The notes under the pieces: generated by a model
What the model saw: the letters and a program-made list of their open reading frames with translations, nothing else
Database searches by the model: none
What the model was told of the DNA's origin: nothing
Made by a program: the position numbers and the translations under genes
Part shown: piece after piece, positions 52,895 to 61,362 of the stretch
Numbering within the stretch: the first letter of the stretch is position 1
How the letters are laid out: each line of letters opens with the position of its first letter
From: Chitinimonas arctica
GTDB lineage: Bacteria; Pseudomonadota; Gammaproteobacteria; Burkholderiales; Chitinimonadaceae
NCBI RefSeq assembly: GCF_007431345.1
Contig: NZ_CP041730.1
Coordinates: 4,588,001-4,652,000 of the forward strand
Direction: 5' to 3'
Length of the DNA stretch: 64,000 bases

Positions 52895-54619
52895 ATGGAT
52901 GATGCGGTCGTAGCGGTAGACAATCGTGACGTACAGCGGGGTGAGCGACCCAATCTCATCCAGTCCTTCAATCAACTCACCACTTTACGCAAAATACTGG
53001 TCGCGGCAGGCGCCGTCGCCGTTATCGCGGCCGTTGTCGTAGCCTTCCTGTGGCTGCGCGATCCCGGCTACAAGATCCTGTTCGCCAATGTGTCCGACAA
53101 GGACGGCGGGCAGATCGTCCAATCCCTGCAGCAGATGAATATCCCCTACAAGCTCGAATCCGGCGGTGTGATCACCGTGCCGGCCGAGCTGGTGCATGGC
53201 GCGCGCCTGCAACTGGCCTCGCAAGGCCTGCCCAAGGGCGGCACCACCGGCTTCGAGCTATTGGACAACCAGAAATTCGGCATCAGCCAGTTCGGCGAGC
53301 AGGTCAATTACCAGCGGGCGGTGGAGGGCGAGCTGGCCCGTTCCATCGAATCGCTGTCGGCCGTGGCCACGGCCCGCATCCATCTGGCCATGCCCAAGCA
53401 GACGGTGTTCCTGCGCGAACAGCAAAAGCCGACCGCCTCGGTCTTGCTGACCCTGCACCCGGGGCGCGCGCTGGATGGCGCCCAGATCGCCGGCATTATC
53501 CACCTGGTATCGAGCAGCGTGCCGGACCTGCCTATCCGCAATGTCACCGTGGTCGATCAGGACGGTAACCTGCTGTCCAATATGCCGGACCTGCTCAACG
53601 GTGGGAACGGCTCGCTGAACCAGCGCCAGATGGTCCTGGTACACCAGCAGGAAGCCCTGCTGTCGGAACGTATCCAGAAGATCCTGGAACCCATTGTCGG
53701 TACCGACAACGTCAAGGCCGAAGTGACCGTGCAGATGGACTTCTCGGAAGTCGAACAGGCATCCGAGAGCTTCAAGCCCAACTCGCCGCCGAACGCTTCC
53801 GCCATCCGCAGCGAACAGACCGCCGAGGGCAACGGCAGCACGCCCACGCCGGCTTCCGGTGTGCCCGGCGCCTTGTCCAACCAACCGCCCGGCGCCGCCA
53901 GCGCACCCATCACCCTGCCCAATCCACCGGGCGTGACGGTCAATACCGCGCCGGCCAGCACCGCGCATAAGGAAGCGACCCGCAATTACGAGGTGGATAA
54001 GACGGTCGAGCACGTCAAGCAGCAAGTCGGCGTGCTCAAGCGGGTCAATGCCGCCGTGGTGGTCAATTTCAAACGGGTGCAGCAGCGCGACGGCGGGGTC
54101 AAGTCGGTTCCGTTGACCCAGCCGGAAATCAACCAGGTCACCAATCTGGTGCAAGAGGCCATCGGCTTCAACAAGGAGCGGGGCGATTCGGTCAAGGTGG
54201 TGAATGCCGCCTTTGCCGACCGGGTCCTGGATGTGGCCGGCAAATCCTTCCTGGAGAAGCTGACCGAGTACCTGATCGCCCACACCGCCGATATCATCAA
54301 GGTGATTCTGATCGCGCTGGTGCTGGTCTACCTGATGTTCGGCGTGGTGCGACCCATCCTGCGCGATGTGATCAGGCCCAAGCAGGACAAGGGCGCCATG
54401 GGCGGCGAAGAAGGCGGCGTGGCCTTGACCGCCGAGGAATTGGCCCAGTCCGAAGTCGAAGCCGAAGTGGTGGCGGAAGCCGAGGCCGGCATGCAACTGG
54501 CGGCCTTCAGCGAACTGCTGCAGCGGGCCAAGGAAATGGCCAAGGAAGATCCCCGGATGGTCGCCACCATTATCCGCGAATGGCTGACCGCCGATCCGGG
54601 TAGCCAAAAGACGAATTAA
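52895..54619 (+). CDS. fliF: Flagellar MS-ring protein FliF
   Basis: Forms the inner-membrane MS ring, the base of the flagellum; 574 residues. There are two membrane segments (about 32-52 and 467-485). Ring-building motifs between them include FANVSDKDGGQIVQSLQQMNIPYK and VARSIESLSAV-like ELARSIESLSAVATARIHLA. A low-complexity Pro/Ala region lies at about 300-350. The cytoplasmic tail (about 486-574) binds FliG. It starts 13 bases after fliE. Confidence 0.95.
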   Translation: MDDAVVAVDNRDVQRGERPNLIQSFNQLTTLRKILVAAGAVAVIAAVVVAFLWLRDPGYKILFANVSDKDGGQIVQSLQQMNIPYKLESGGVITVPAELVHGARLQLASQGLPKGGTTGFELLDNQKFGISQFGEQVNYQRAVEGELARSIESLSAVATARIHLAMPKQTVFLREQQKPTASVLLTLHPGRALDGAQIAGIIHLVSSSVPDLPIRNVTVVDQDGNLLSNMPDLLNGGNGSLNQRQMVLVHQQEALLSERIQKILEPIVGTDNVKAEVTVQMDFSEVEQASESFKPNSPPNASAIRSEQTAEGNGSTPTPASGVPGALSNQPPGAASAPITLPNPPGVTVNTAPASTAHKEATRNYEVDKTVEHVKQQVGVLKRVNAAVVVNFKRVQQRDGGVKSVPLTQPEINQVTNLVQEAIGFNKERGDSVKVVNAAFADRVLDVAGKSFLEKLTEYLIAHTADIIKVILIALVLVYLMFGVVRPILRDVIRPKQDKGAMGGEEGGVALTAEELAQSEVEAEVVAEAEAGMQLAAFSELLQRAKEMAKEDPRMVATIIREWLTADPGSQKTN

Positions 54620-54661
54620 GCTTGCGCGGACTGCATACCGTAATGCCCTCTAGGAGTTTGC

Positions 54662-55663
54662 ATGGCCAGCAATGATGACGCCATCCGCCGCAGTGCCATT
54701 TTGCTGCTGAGCCTGGGAGAAGAGGCGGCGGTCGAGGTGTTCAAGTACCTCGGCCCCAAGGAAGTGCAGAAAATCGGTATGGCCATGGCGAGCATGGACA
54801 ACGTGACCCGCGAGCAGGTCGAGGACGTGGTCGGCGAATTCCTCGGTTCCACCATGAACCGGGCCAATTTCGGCGCGGCGGACGAATACATCCGCTCGGT
54901 CCTGACCAAGGCGCTGGGGTCGGACAAGGCTGCCAACCTGCTCGATCGCATCCTGCAAGGCGGCGACAACACCGGCATCGAATCGCTCAAGTGGATGGAC
55001 TCGGTGGGGGTGGCCGAGCTGATCAAGAACGAACACCCGCAGATCATCGCCACCATCCTGGTCCATCTGGAACCCGACCAGGTATCCGAAGTGCTCAATC
55101 AGTTCGTCGAGCGGCTGCGCAATGATGTGCTGCTGCGGATTGCCACGCTGGAAGGCGTGCAGCCTACCGCCCTGCGCGAGTTGAACGATGTGCTGACCCA
55201 GCTGCTGTCCGGCGCCGACCGGGTCAAGAAGTCCGCCATGGGCGGCGAAGGCATGGCGGCCGAAATTCTCAACTTCATGGGCGGCGTGGTCGAGGCATCG
55301 GCCATCAATGCCATCCGCGAATACGATCCGGAACTGGCGCAGCGCATCCAGGACAAGATGTTCACCTTCGAGAACCTGGTGGACGTGGACGACCGCGGCA
55401 TCCAGCTATTGCTGCGCGAGATTTCGTCCGATTCGCTGATCACCGCCATGAAGGGCACCAGCGAAATTCTGCGCAACAAGATCTTCAAGAATATGTCGCA
55501 ACGGGCTGCCGAAATGCTGCGCGACGACTTCGAAGCCAAGGGCGCGGTCAAGGTGTCTGACGTCGAAGCGGAGCAGCGCGAAATCCTCAAGGTCGTGCGC
55601 CGCCTGGCCGACGAAGGCCAGATCGCCATCGCCAAGGGCGGTAGCGAAGGCTTCGTCGAATAG
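54662..55663 (+). CDS. fliG: Flagellar motor switch protein FliG
   Basis: Rotor component that contacts the stator and FliM; 333 residues, normal length. The middle-domain EHPQ motif is present (KNEHPQIIATILVHL, about 121-135), along with the C-terminal torque helix region with charged residues (DLVDVDDRGIQLLLREI-type, about 235-255). It lies in order after fliF. Confidence 0.96.
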   Translation: MASNDDAIRRSAILLLSLGEEAAVEVFKYLGPKEVQKIGMAMASMDNVTREQVEDVVGEFLGSTMNRANFGAADEYIRSVLTKALGSDKAANLLDRILQGGDNTGIESLKWMDSVGVAELIKNEHPQIIATILVHLEPDQVSEVLNQFVERLRNDVLLRIATLEGVQPTALRELNDVLTQLLSGADRVKKSAMGGEGMAAEILNFMGGVVEASAINAIREYDPELAQRIQDKMFTFENLVDVDDRGIQLLLREISSDSLITAMKGTSEILRNKIFKNMSQRAAEMLRDDFEAKGAVKVSDVEAEQREILKVVRRLADEGQIAIAKGGSEGFVE

Positions 55664-55675
55664 GATGATTAAGCG

Positions 55676-56524
55676 ATGAAAGCGTGGGGCAGCAAAAAAA
55701 TCATCCGCCGCGAGGACCTGCCACCCCTTCAATCGTGGCATGTCGATCAATTCAGCGGCGCCTCGGTGCAGCGGCCCAATTTTATCGTGCCGGAACCCGT
55801 GCGCGCGGAGGACCCGTCGGCCGAAGCGGCCGGCATTGCCGATGAGGCTGGCGACGCCGTAGTCGAAGCCGCACCGGATGAAGCCGCCCTGGCGGCGCAG
55901 GCCGCCGCCCACGCCGAGCAGGAGCGGGGGCGCTTACAGGATGAAGCCCGCGAAACGGGCTACCAAAGCGGCTACGAGGATGGCCAACAGGCCGGCCAGG
56001 TAGCCGGCGAGGCCGCCGGCCGCGAAAGCGGTTATGCCGCCGGTTTCGAAGCCGGCCAGTTGCAGGGCCGGCAGTCGGCCGATGCCGAGGTGGCCAGATT
56101 CCAGCAGCTATGCGCAGGCTTGGCGGAAGCCGTCGCTGCCTATGAAGAGCAGTTGTCCAAACCCATTCTCGATATCGCCGTCGCGGTCGCGCGCCAAGTC
56201 CTGCGCAGCAGCCTTGCCGTCGCGCCGGAGCGCATCCTGGCGGTCATTCGCGAAGCCATCGCCAGCTCGTCGGAACTGCAGGGTCCCTTGCGGCTGGAAC
56301 TGCATCCCGACGATATGAGCCTGGTCCGCACCCTGGTGGCCGACGATGCCGCTGCGATGCATTGGCGCTTTGAAGCGCAGCCGGATATGGAAAGAGGCGG
56401 GTGCCGCATCAGCACCGCCAGTGTCGAATTGGACCTGACGCTACCCACTCGCTGGCGGAGGGTAGTCCACGCCCTGGGGAGCAACGAACCATGGGCGGCA
56501 GAAGATGACGACCCCGACGCCTGA
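55676..56524 (+). CDS. fliH: Flagellar export ATPase regulator FliH
   Basis: Binds FliI and links the export ATPase to the export gate and the C-ring; 282 residues. It has an Asp/Glu/Ala-rich N-terminal part, then AxxxG/GxxxG-type repeats (GYQSGYEDGQQAGQVAGEAA, about 98-126) characteristic of FliH, and a C-terminal globular domain. The last 20 bases overlap the fliI start. Confidence 0.93.
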   Translation: MKAWGSKKIIRREDLPPLQSWHVDQFSGASVQRPNFIVPEPVRAEDPSAEAAGIADEAGDAVVEAAPDEAALAAQAAAHAEQERGRLQDEARETGYQSGYEDGQQAGQVAGEAAGRESGYAAGFEAGQLQGRQSADAEVARFQQLCAGLAEAVAAYEEQLSKPILDIAVAVARQVLRSSLAVAPERILAVIREAIASSSELQGPLRLELHPDDMSLVRTLVADDAAAMHWRFEAQPDMERGGCRISTASVELDLTLPTRWRRVVHALGSNEPWAAEDDDPDA

Positions 56525-57920
56525 ACCCGAAGCACTCTCCCGGTGGCGCCGCTATGCCGCCGACTGCCTGGAAGTGGTGCACGAAACGCGGCCCTGGCTG
56601 CCGCGCGGGCGGCTCACCCGGGTGGCCGGGCTGGTGCTGGAAGCGGTCGGCATCAAGCTGCCGGTGGGCGCCAGCTGCCATATCGTGTTGCCGTCCGGCC
56701 ACAGTGTCGAAGCCGAAGTGGTGGGATTCAACGGCGACAAATTGTTCCTGATGCCGGTGGCCGAGGTGTATGGCCTGGAGCCCGGTGCCCAGGTGGTGGC
56801 GTATGAAGATGTCGTCAACCGCATGCCCTACTTTCGGCAGAGCCAGACACCGCGCCGCCGGGTCGAGGACCGGGGCCGGCAGGCCGCGGTGGGACCGCAT
56901 CTGCTGGGCCGGGTGCTGGATGGCTTGGGGCGGCCCCTGGACAAGCTGGGCCACCTGCAGGTCGAAGCCCACGTGCCCTTGTTCGCCCGTTCCTTCAATC
57001 CGCTCGACCGGGTCCAGGTGCACGATGTGCTCGATGTCGGCGTACGGGCCATCAATGCCATGCTGACCGTGGGGCGGGGCCAGCGGCTGGGGCTGTTTTC
57101 CGGCTCCGGCATCGGCAAGAGCGTGCTGCTCGGCATGATGGCGCGCTATACCACCGCCGATGTCGTGGTGGTGGGCCTGATCGGCGAGCGGGGGCGCGAG
57201 GTCAAGGATTTCATCGAGAACATTCTCGGCAAGGAGGGGCTGAAACGCTCGGTCGTGGTGGCCGCGCCGGCCGATACGCCGCCGCTGTTGCGCCTGCATG
57301 GCGCCGCCTACGCCACTGCCATTGCCGAGTATTTTCGCGATCAGGGCGCGGACGTGTTGCTGATCATGGATTCGCTTACCCGCTACGCCATGGCGCAACG
57401 CGAGATCGCCCTTGCGATCGGCGAACCGCCCGCCACCAAGGGCTATCCCCCCTCGGTTTTCGCAAAGCTGCCCGCGCTGGTCGAGCGCGCCGGCAACGGC
57501 CATGCCGGCAGCGGCTCCATCACCGCTTTCTATACCGTGCTGAGCGAGGGCGATGACCAGCAGGACCCGATTGCCGACAATGCCCGCGCCATTCTCGACG
57601 GCCATATCGTGCTGAACCGGCAGCTGGCCGATGCCGGCCACTATCCCGCCATCGATATCGAACAGTCGATCAGCCGGGTGATGACCGACATCATCGATCC
57701 TGCCGAGTACGAGCTGGTGCGGCGTTTCAAGCAGCTATACTCCCGCTATCAGCGCAGCCGCGACCTGATCAATGTGGGCGCCTACGTGCGTGGTTCCGAT
57801 CCGCTCCTGGACGAAGCCATCGTGCGCATGCCGGCAATGGAAGCATTTTTGCAACAAGCCATCCACGAACGTGAAAGCTATGCCGGCGCCAGGATGCGGC
57901 TGGCCGCCTTATTCTCGTAA
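56505..57920 (+). CDS. fliI: Flagellum-specific ATPase FliI
   Basis: Hexameric ATPase of the flagellar type III export apparatus, related to F1-ATPase beta; 471 residues. Walker A is FSGSGIGKSVLLG (about 196-208) and the Walker B region is DVLLIMDSLTRYAMAQREI. KGYPPSVFAKLP and AFYTVLSEGDDQ are typical. It overlaps fliH by 20 bases, indicating coupled translation. Confidence 0.96.
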   Translation: MTTPTPEPEALSRWRRYAADCLEVVHETRPWLPRGRLTRVAGLVLEAVGIKLPVGASCHIVLPSGHSVEAEVVGFNGDKLFLMPVAEVYGLEPGAQVVAYEDVVNRMPYFRQSQTPRRRVEDRGRQAAVGPHLLGRVLDGLGRPLDKLGHLQVEAHVPLFARSFNPLDRVQVHDVLDVGVRAINAMLTVGRGQRLGLFSGSGIGKSVLLGMMARYTTADVVVVGLIGERGREVKDFIENILGKEGLKRSVVVAAPADTPPLLRLHGAAYATAIAEYFRDQGADVLLIMDSLTRYAMAQREIALAIGEPPATKGYPPSVFAKLPALVERAGNGHAGSGSITAFYTVLSEGDDQQDPIADNARAILDGHIVLNRQLADAGHYPAIDIEQSISRVMTDIIDPAEYELVRRFKQLYSRYQRSRDLINVGAYVRGSDPLLDEAIVRMPAMEAFLQQAIHERESYAGARMRLAALFS

Positions 57921-57940
57921 CCAGCAAAGGCGCGGGTTTC

Positions 57941-58393
57941 GTGGCTAAAGCCTTCCAATTCGATTTTTTGCTCAAGCTTGCCATCGACAAGCGCGAAGAT
58001 GCCGCGCGCGCCATCAGTGCGGCCCTGCACAAGCTGGAGCAGGCGCGCGAGCGCGCCCGCCAGATCGACCAGTACCGCGAGGAATACCGCCGCCGCCTCG
58101 GCGATACCGCCAGTCGCGGTATGCGTATGCAGCAATGGAACGATTTCCAGCTGTTCCTGGCCAAGCTGGACCAGGCGGTGGAGCAGCAAGCCCATGAGCA
58201 AGTGCGCTGCGAAACGTTGCTGGAGACGCGTAAACAGGCTTGGCTGGAATGTGAGCGGGAAGTCAAAGCCTACGAAACCCTGCAGGATAGGCACGAGGCT
58301 AGGGAGGGACAGCGTGAGGCGAAGCTGGAGCAGAAGCAGACGGATGAGTGGGCTGCTATTTTGCAGCGGCGGCGGGATGAGCAGGCTGGTTAA
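57941..58393 (+). CDS. fliJ: Flagellar export chaperone FliJ
   Basis: Coiled-coil protein of 150 residues that fits the centre of the FliI ring. It is almost entirely charged helices (ALHKLEQARERARQIDQYRE, WNDFQLFLAKLDQAVEQQ), starting with FQFDFLLKLAIDKRED. Last gene of fliEFGHIJ; a toxin-antitoxin pair on the other strand follows. Confidence 0.92.
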   Translation: MAKAFQFDFLLKLAIDKREDAARAISAALHKLEQARERARQIDQYREEYRRRLGDTASRGMRMQQWNDFQLFLAKLDQAVEQQAHEQVRCETLLETRKQAWLECEREVKAYETLQDRHEAREGQREAKLEQKQTDEWAAILQRRRDEQAG

Positions 58394-58439
58394 TGTCCCA
58401 AATCGAGCGAGTTGCACCTACGGTTGATTTGGTCTTCGT

Positions 58440-58763
58440 TTAGCGCGCTTCAATCGTATGGGCCTCAATACCTACCTTGAGGCGTAAACTTATCGCCCCA
58501 AAGATGGCCGCTAGGCTGTCCATGCTTGGGTTGCCTTTGGGCGAGAGCATGCGATGAAGGCTTTTGCTCGGTTTGTGGGTCAACTCGGCAAGTTGCTCGA
58601 AACCCCCGGTGGCGTTTACCAAGTCCCGCAGGATGAGGCGCGCAACGTCCGGTTCGCCATTCAGGAATGCGGTAGCGGCCTCATCTAGCATCGCCTTGGC
58701 AAACGCGGGATCTCGGTCGACGCGTTCGACAATAGTGTGTTTGAAATCTCTGGTTAGAGTCAT
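58440..58763 (-). CDS. Antitoxin, HI1420/HigA-type helix-turn-helix protein
   Basis: Putative antidote of 107 residues. The pattern DEAATAFLNGEPDVARLILRDLVNATGGFEQLAELT, given here as family region (about 26-60), is followed by KSLHRMLSPKGNPSMDSLAAIFGA (about 67-90), the helix-turn-helix of the HI1420 family. ATG 58763 is one base after the toxin stop. It neutralises the toxin and probably represses the operon. Confidence 0.85.
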   Translation of the reverse strand: MTLTRDFKHTIVERVDRDPAFAKAMLDEAATAFLNGEPDVARLILRDLVNATGGFEQLAELTHKPSKSLHRMLSPKGNPSMDSLAAIFGAISLRLKVGIEAHTIEAR

Positions 58764-58764
58764 G

Positions 58765-59142
58765 TCAATTTCCTTTCCGTTTACCTTGTTTGGCAACTTG
58801 GCGTGCCTTTTTTCGGGCCTTGTACTCGGCGTGCAAAGCTTTGGCTTGGTCGATATCTCTTTGCTGCCGTTGCTTAGTTCCCCCACCGAAAAAGATGATG
58901 AGCGTGTCGCCATCCTTAGCAAGATAGATACGGTAGCCTGGACCCCAGTCGATTATGTATTCACCAATTCCGTCGAACCACTTCACGCTGGATGTGTTGC
59001 CAAGCACCAACCTGACTTTGGCCGCCGCTACCTTGGCGGCGGCGTGTGCATCCAGAGCGTCGAACCATCTTTTGTAGGGGTTCGTGCCATCTTCGCGAAG
59101 ATATTCTTCAATCGTGACTTCAGAATTATCATGGTAACACAT
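58765..59142 (-). CDS. RelE/HigB-family (HI1419-type) toxin
   Basis: Protein of 125 residues matching the addiction-module killer family: NPYKRWFDALDAHAAAKVAA, VRLVLGN, WGPGYRIYLAKDGDTLIIFF and GGGTKQRQQRDIDQAKAL. Members are ribosome-associated mRNA interferases. The toxin gene comes first and the antitoxin second, as in higBA. Its ATG at 59140-59142 lies inside an operator-like palindrome. The basic tail KARKKARQVAKQGKRKGN is longer than usual. The pair sits between fliJ and fliK on the strand opposite to the flagellar genes. Confidence 0.87.
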   Translation of the reverse strand: MCYHDNSEVTIEEYLREDGTNPYKRWFDALDAHAAAKVAAAKVRLVLGNTSSVKWFDGIGEYIIDWGPGYRIYLAKDGDTLIIFFGGGTKQRQQRDIDQAKALHAEYKARKKARQVAKQGKRKGN

Positions 59143-59150
59143 ATGTTACC
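59133..59150. promoter_or_regulatory. Palindromic operator candidate overlapping the toxin start codon
   Basis: GGTAACA and its complement TGTTACC flank a four-base CATA that contains part of the toxin start codon. A dyad here fits autoregulation by the antitoxin's helix-turn-helix. Confidence 0.65.
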
Positions 59151-59277
59151 CTCGATTGTGAGAGCGTGACGTCTCTCGGAGTACCAGATCGACCTTTCGT
59201 TCAAGCTGGCTTCGGGAAATTGCATGGAACCAGCCCTGCGGTGGGCGAGTTGCGTCAAGCGACTCCCGTAACCTTTC

Positions 59278-59293
59278 TGGCACTATCCTTGCT
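59278..59293 (+). promoter_or_regulatory. Sigma-54 promoter of fliKLMNOP
   Basis: TGGCACT, ATCC, TTGCT matches TGGCACG-N4-TTGCW with one mismatch and exact GG-GC spacing. It lies 50 bases before the fliK ATG and downstream of the toxin-antitoxin pair, giving the second half of the flagellar cluster its own promoter. Confidence 0.8.
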
Positions 59294-59342
59294 AGCACTG
59301 ATGTTGACCCCGAGAGGGAACGCTTCAGCAAGGGACATCAAT

Positions 59343-60611
59343 ATGCCAACCGCCAACACCAGCACTAACGCACTAGCCAATCTTGCCGCAAGGCCGGTCA
59401 AACCCTCCGGCAATCTGCGCGGGGAAGCGATGGATGGGCAGCTGTTCGGGGATACCCTCAAACAGCAGATCCAGGCACACCAGACCACCCAGATGGCGCG
59501 CGACAGCAAGGTGTTGCGGCCGGTGGCGCCGGCACGGCCCGCCGAGCCGCAGCATGAAGTCGCCAAGGTGCCGGACAAGCCCGCCCAGGCCACGCCGGCG
59601 CCGGCCAGTCCCGAGCAGTCGGCCAATGCCGCCGAAGGCACGCCGGACGTGGACGTGAGCGACCCCAAGCGCGGTTGCGGCAAATCCACCGCCAATGACA
59701 CAAAGAGCGAGAAAGAGGATACCCAGGCCGCCGATGCGCAAGCCGGTGCGGCGGCGACGGCAGCCATGCTGCTGCAGTTGCAGCAGCATGTGGACAGTGC
59801 CTTGACCCATGCTCAGGCGGCCGCCGAGGGGCAGGACGATCCTTTGCTGCAACATGCCGGGCTGGCCGCCGCGCTGCTGGACGGCCAGGGCGGATCGACC
59901 AGGGAGCGGGCCGACAAGGCGGTGGCCGAGCTGCTTGACGATACGGCGGCGAGACTTGCCGGTGAACGGCAAGACCTGCCAGCCTTGCTGGGCGGCAAGG
60001 ACGAGCGTGCCGCCAATGCCTTGCAAGGCGGCTTCGGCCTGGCGCTGGAGCAACAGCTGCAATTGGCCGAGGCGGGCACGGCGCGGCAACAGGCGGGTGT
60101 GCCCAGCCTTCGCCCCGAACCGCCGCGCAGCGCCGGCGTCGAGCAATCCAGGTCGGCCTATGCCATTCATCAGCCGGTGGGTAGCGATGGCTGGGATCGC
60201 GCCATCGGCCATAAGGTCGTGATGATGGTCAGCAATCAGCAGCAGGAGGTGGAGATGAAGCTGAACCCACCCCATCTGGGCCCGCTGGAGGTCAAGCTCA
60301 CCCTGGACCAGGACAAGGCCACGCTGACCTTCGTGGCGGCCCAGGCGCCGCTCCGCGAAGCCCTGCAAGCGTCCATGCCGCGCCTGACGGAAATGCTGGC
60401 GGAAAGCGGCATCCAATTGACCCAGGCCAATGTGCAGGAGCACAGCGCACAAACACAAGGCGGGCAGGGCGGTCGGGGGCAGGACGAACGGCCGGGTGGC
60501 CGGGCGGTGCGCGGCAGGGGCGATGAGCGTGAAGAAGTCGCTGTTCAAACAAGTACTTGGCGTAGCCGTTCGACAGGAGGATTGCCTGGAAACGTGAATC
60601 TATTCGTGTGA
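59343..60611 (+). CDS. fliK: Flagellar hook-length control protein FliK
   Basis: Secreted ruler that sets hook length and switches export specificity; 422 residues. The N-terminal and middle parts are Ala/Gln/Glu-rich and poorly conserved, as usual. The C-terminal Flg_hook domain (about 285-370) is clear: QQQEVEMKLNPPHLGPLEVKL, ATLTFVAAQAPLREALQASM, LREMLAESGI-type LTEMLAESGIQL. ATG 59343 is chosen for AAGGGA; the frame continues upstream without support. Confidence 0.92.
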   Translation: MPTANTSTNALANLAARPVKPSGNLRGEAMDGQLFGDTLKQQIQAHQTTQMARDSKVLRPVAPARPAEPQHEVAKVPDKPAQATPAPASPEQSANAAEGTPDVDVSDPKRGCGKSTANDTKSEKEDTQAADAQAGAAATAAMLLQLQQHVDSALTHAQAAAEGQDDPLLQHAGLAAALLDGQGGSTRERADKAVAELLDDTAARLAGERQDLPALLGGKDERAANALQGGFGLALEQQLQLAEAGTARQQAGVPSLRPEPPRSAGVEQSRSAYAIHQPVGSDGWDRAIGHKVVMMVSNQQQEVEMKLNPPHLGPLEVKLTLDQDKATLTFVAAQAPLREALQASMPRLTEMLAESGIQLTQANVQEHSAQTQGGQGGRGQDERPGGRAVRGRGDEREEVAVQTSTWRSRSTGGLPGNVNLFV

Positions 60612-60755
60612 TTGCGACGGAGTTTCGGGATTGTCTGTGAAACCCGCGCCAGTGCTTGTTCCTGTGGCAGGTTTGCTTTATAAATCGGCTAGGGACGCGC
60701 ACTTTCGGGCGCGCTGAAATCCACTCCGACCCGCAATCCAAAAGGACTCCTTCCC

Positions 60756-61328
60756 ATGGCAGAGGCCAAGAAACCGGCACCGCAAGCGGATGCACACGAC
60801 GCGCCCAAGGCTAAGAAGAACACCGTTCTGTATATCGTGATCGGCTTGTTGGTGGTGGTGATCCTGGCGGGTGGTGGATTCGCCACCTGGCTGTTCTTCA
60901 CCCTGTCGGCCAACCAGTCCTACGGCGATACGGCGGCTGCGGTGTCCGAGGGCGACGGTCATGGCGATGGCGAAACCAAGAAGGCAAAGAAGAAGGAGAA
61001 GAAGAAGGGCGAGCCTACCGAAGCACCGGTGTTCACCAAGCTCGATACCTTCACCGTCAACCTGGCCAATGGTACGGTCTTGCAGACCGAGATCCATGTG
61101 CAGGTGTTGGACGAAAAGCAGTCGGAAGTCATCAAAAGCTATCTTCCGCGACTCAGCAGCCAGGTGAACCTGCTGCTCAGCTCGAAGAAGCAGGAAGATA
61201 TCGCGACCTTGGAAGCCAAGGTCAAACTGATGGACGAGATCAAGCAAACCATCAACAAGGTGCTGGGCGCGAAAGACGATGAAGATGGCGTGATGAGCGT
61301 CGAGTTCAAGACCTTTATCGTCCAGTAG
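60756..61328 (+). CDS. fliL: Flagellar basal-body-associated protein FliL
   Basis: Single-pass inner-membrane protein of the stator region; 190 residues. The N-terminus is Ala/Lys-rich, a membrane segment follows (about 24-45, TVLYIVIGLLVVVILAGGGF), then a Lys/Glu-rich linker (about 68-90). The periplasmic FliL domain has FTKLDTFTVNLANG and LNLLLSSK-type VNLLLSSKKQED. A 144-base gap precedes it after fliK with only a weak hairpin. Confidence 0.92.
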   Translation: MAEAKKPAPQADAHDAPKAKKNTVLYIVIGLLVVVILAGGGFATWLFFTLSANQSYGDTAAAVSEGDGHGDGETKKAKKKEKKKGEPTEAPVFTKLDTFTVNLANGTVLQTEIHVQVLDEKQSEVIKSYLPRLSSQVNLLLSSKKQEDIATLEAKVKLMDEIKQTINKVLGAKDDEDGVMSVEFKTFIVQ

Positions 61329-61362
61329 GGTTTCAAGGCGGCAATAGGAACAGGGTTCGGAC

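Noticed and set aside
59207..59223. Sigma-54-like sequence TGGCTTCGGGAAATTGC upstream of fliK
   Set aside because: GG-to-GC spacing is two bases too long; a correctly spaced, better element lies at 59278-59293.
60665..60676. Sigma-54-like sequence TGGCAGGTTTGC before fliL
   Set aside because: The GG-to-GC spacing is two bases too short for sigma-54, which tolerates little variation.
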